The notes under the pieces were generated by a model. That model was not told the origin of the DNA and did no database searches. It saw only the letters and a list, made by a program, of their open reading frames with translations. The translations under genes and the position numbers were made by a program. DNA of 64,000 nt. Source: Salipiger mangrovisoli (lineage in GTDB: Bacteria; Pseudomonadota; Alphaproteobacteria; Rhodobacterales; Rhodobacteraceae). The stretch spans positions 62,001 to 126,000 of the forward strand of contig NZ_JADFFK010000015.1 in assembly GCF_015223355.1 (NCBI RefSeq), written 5' to 3'. Within the stretch, counting starts at the first letter, position 1; every line of letters starts with the position of its first letter. This document shows, in pieces, positions 62,099-64,000 of the stretch.

Positions 62099-63118
62099 TC
62101 AGCGGAAGGGCGGGCTGTAGAGCAGGCCGCCTTCGGTCCACTGCGCGTTCAGGCCGCGCGACAGGCCGATCGGGGTGGCTTCGCCGATGTTCTTCTCGAA
62201 GATCTCGCCGTAGTTGCCGCCCGCCATGATGGCGCGCTTGGCCCACTCGTTGTCGAGGCCGAGCATCGCGCCCAGTTCACCCTCGGTGCCGAGCAGACGG
62301 TTGATCTCGGGGTTGTTGGTCGGGGCCGAGGACAGCTCCGCGATGTTGGCCGAGGTCACGCCGTATTCTTCCGCCGCGATCAGCGCGTTGAGGGTCCAGC
62401 GGGCGATATCACCCCACTCGTTGTCGCCGTGGCGGACGAGCGGACCGAGCGGCTCTTTCGAGATGATTTCCGGCAGGATCACGTGATCTGCGGGGTTCTC
62501 GAAGGTGGCGCGGGTGGCGGCGAGGCCCGAGGCGTCGGTGGTGTAGACGTCACAGGCACCGGCAAGGTACTGCTGCTGCGCTTCTGCGTTGGTCTCGATC
62601 GGGACCGGCTCGTAGCTGATGTTGTTGGCGCGGAAGAAGTCCGCGAGGTTCAGCTCGGTGGTGGTGCCGGTCTGGATGCAGACGGTCGCGCCGTCGAGTT
62701 CCTTGGCCGAGGCCACGCCCAGCGACTTCGGAGCGATGAAGCCCTGGCCGTCGTAGTAGTTCACGCCGATGAATTCGAACTTCAGGTCGACGTCGCGCGA
62801 GAAGGTCCAGGTGGTGTTGCGGGCCAGCACGTCGATCTCGCCGGATGCCAGCGCGGTGAAGCGGGTCTGGCCGGTGGTCTGCGTGAAGGCGACCTTGTTC
62901 GGGTCGCCGAGGACCGCTGCGGCGAGCGCGCGGCAGTACGCCACGTCAAAGCCCTGCCACACGTTGTTTGCATCGGGTGCCGAGAAACCGGCGAGACCCG
63001 TCGACACACCGCACTTCAGCTCCCCGCGCGCTTTCACGTCGTCCAGGGTCGCGGCGCCGGCTGCGCCGGCCGCGAATGCGGCGACGGTCAGAGCGCCGAG
63101 AGTTACGGTCTTTTTCAT
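62099..63118 (-). CDS. aapJ: General L-amino acid ABC transporter substrate-binding protein
   Basis: The 339-residue protein starts with a signal peptide (MKKTVTLGALTVAAFAAGAA, cleavage near GAA-TL). The mature protein has GELKCGVSTGLAGFSAPDAN, NTTWTFSRDVDLKFEFIGVN and SKEPLGPLVRHGDNEWGDI, matching AapJ. It delivers amino acids in the periplasm to AapQMP. First gene of the operon. Confidence 0.96.
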   Translation of the reverse strand: MKKTVTLGALTVAAFAAGAAGAATLDDVKARGELKCGVSTGLAGFSAPDANNVWQGFDVAYCRALAAAVLGDPNKVAFTQTTGQTRFTALASGEIDVLARNTTWTFSRDVDLKFEFIGVNYYDGQGFIAPKSLGVASAKELDGATVCIQTGTTTELNLADFFRANNISYEPVPIETNAEAQQQYLAGACDVYTTDASGLAATRATFENPADHVILPEIISKEPLGPLVRHGDNEWGDIARWTLNALIAAEEYGVTSANIAELSSAPTNNPEINRLLGTEGELGAMLGLDNEWAKRAIMAGGNYGEIFEKNIGEATPIGLSRGLNAQWTEGGLLYSPPFR

Positions 63119-63315
63119 GTTAACCTCTTCCTGTTGTCCGGCCCCTCATAGGCCGGTTTCCTGATCCTTGCTGGATCACCTTATTCAGCCAGGGGCTCCC
63201 TCCCTGTGCTGAGGCGAGTTTGGGAGGAAAGTTTTGGCGAGGTCAAGCCGGTGCGACGCGAAAAAGGCAAGCAAATGCCCATATCTTACGCAAGGATTCC
63301 TGCGGAGGCTTGAGA

Positions 63316-64000
63316 TTAGGCAGCTTGGCAGAGGGCGAAAAACCGATGCGCATGAAGGAAAGCCTGACGCTTGATTTCAGCCGCCTCCTGCGCCTCCTCA
63401 TCCTCGCCCCAAAGCTCCGCCTGGAAGGTCTCGTCGAGCCGCGACAGCGCCCAGAGGTCCTCGGCGGGGTACAGAGTTCCGGTGGCAGCGAAGCCGAGCA
63501 CCAGCGAACCGGTCAGCGCCACGAGGTCGTGGAAAGCCGCCAGCTCGAACGCGCTGAACCCATGTGTGCGCTCGGCCAGAACGCGCAATGCCTCCTCGGG
63601 CTGAGGGGCATGCATGATGCCGGCACGCGGCTCGAGGCGGGCATCCATCTCGCGGGCCGCCCACTCCAGCAGCGGATCCCACTGCGCGGCCTGGCGCGCC
63701 ACCAGTTCGGCAGGGCTCTCGGCGCGGTAGCACAGCAGGTCGCTGTCGCCATATTCCGCGAGCATGTCGGCCACCTCGGGGTGCTGCGGCGCGACCTTGT
63801 CGATGGCGCTGTTGGCGGTGCGGGTGAAGGGCATGGTGCGCGGGTCGATCTTTTCTTCCTGCGCGCGCCATTCTCCGGCCATGGCCTCGGCAATGGCCCG
63901 CGTCGGCACCACCAGCGCGGCCTTGCCCGGCGTCCGCAGCGGCCGACCATCGAGATGCACGATGAAACCGCCCTCGGCCTCTTCGACCGTGGCGTCCTTG
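63316..64000 (-). CDS. ATP12-family F1-ATPase assembly chaperone, 5' end outside window
   Basis: The visible part (about 228 residues) matches ATP12, which chaperones the F1 alpha subunit. HLDGRPLRTPGKAALVVPTR lies near the N-terminus, then PFTRTANSAIDKVAPQHPEV and LVALTGSLVLGFAATG. The frame stays open to base 64000 without a good start, so the first residues lie beyond the window. Such proteins occur in alphaproteobacteria and mitochondria. Confidence 0.92.
   Translation of the reverse strand, partial: KDATVEEAEGGFIVHLDGRPLRTPGKAALVVPTRAIAEAMAGEWRAQEEKIDPRTMPFTRTANSAIDKVAPQHPEVADMLAEYGDSDLLCYRAESPAELVARQAAQWDPLLEWAAREMDARLEPRAGIMHAPQPEEALRVLAERTHGFSAFELAAFHDLVALTGSLVLGFAATGTLYPAEDLWALSRLDETFQAELWGEDEEAQEAAEIKRQAFLHAHRFFALCQAA

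Noticed and set aside
63119-63315. Sigma-54 promoter for the aap operon
   Set aside because: No GG-N10-GC element is convincing in this stretch; a weak TTGACC is present but its -10 partner is poor.
1-64000. Mobile elements, prophage or genomic island
   Set aside because: I saw no transposase, integrase, terminal inverted repeat, direct-repeat boundary at the two tRNA genes or marked change in base use across a gene block.

Overview
The window is a 64 kb stretch of GC-rich chromosome from an alphaproteobacterium, most likely of the Rhodobacteraceae (Roseobacter/Rhodobacter group). The evidence is a linked rpoE-chrR pair with ChrR-type metal ligands, an aapJQMP amino-acid importer, COQ9 and ATP12 genes of the kind shared with mitochondria, an FnrL-like box at a cytochrome bd locus, and a rpmH-rnpA-yidD...yidC-engB-argB block. 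I see no insertion sequence, integrase, CRISPR array or phage. Almost everything looks like native chromosome. Exact genus cannot be read from this sequence alone.

Layout. 0-9.2 kb: a secreted D,D-carboxypeptidase, rpsU, COQ9, two quinone oxidoreductases of the MDR family, a DUF2189 membrane protein, a SlyD-like isomerase, a haloacid dehalogenase/hydrolase pair and truB. 9.4-12.2 kb: pcaD, a second hydrolase, a shortened PcaB-like protein and an ArsR-family regulator with the SqrR/BigR cysteine pair. 12.2-16.2 kb: a fatty-acyl-CoA ligase, an ABC exporter and tRNA-Gly(UCC).

16.3-22.8 kb: a divergent singlet-oxygen-response locus. rpoE-chrR-SDR runs leftward and an FAD oxidoreductase/DUF1365/CFA-synthase/cupredoxin-like set runs rightward. 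Three matching TGATCC-N17-GTA promoters sit before rpoE, before the lipid operon and before the DUF2177 gene. 22.8-25.9 kb: SRAP peptidase, two rRNA pseudouridine synthases and tadA.

26.0-33.5 kb: the most unusual block. It holds a two-helix small protein, two XpaC-like proteins flanking a 29-residue membrane microprotein, TelA, a DUF2927 lipoprotein, an SPFH 'virion-core-like' protein with a C-terminal GYF_2-like domain, and a zinc-ribbon membrane protein. It looks like a membrane-stress or toxic-anion system. 33.6-36.7 kb: a PfkB kinase, dtd, a TolC-like helical protein whose signal peptide appears frameshifted, and a Nudix hydrolase.

36.8-43.3 kb: the complete cytochrome bd locus cydDC-cydABX, with a perfect FNR-type box. 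43.5-48.7 kb: DUF4202 and CbiX-like genes separated by a tandem-palindrome element, tRNA-Arg(ACG), an orphan histidine kinase and a TVP38/disulfide-reductase pair. 48.8-58.0 kb: rpmH, rnpA, yidD, ttcA, an EAL protein, yidC, a MOSC protein, engB, argB, an Fe-S protein and a SixA-like phosphatase. 58.4-63.1 kb: the aapJQMP transporter. The window ends inside an ATP12 chaperone gene.
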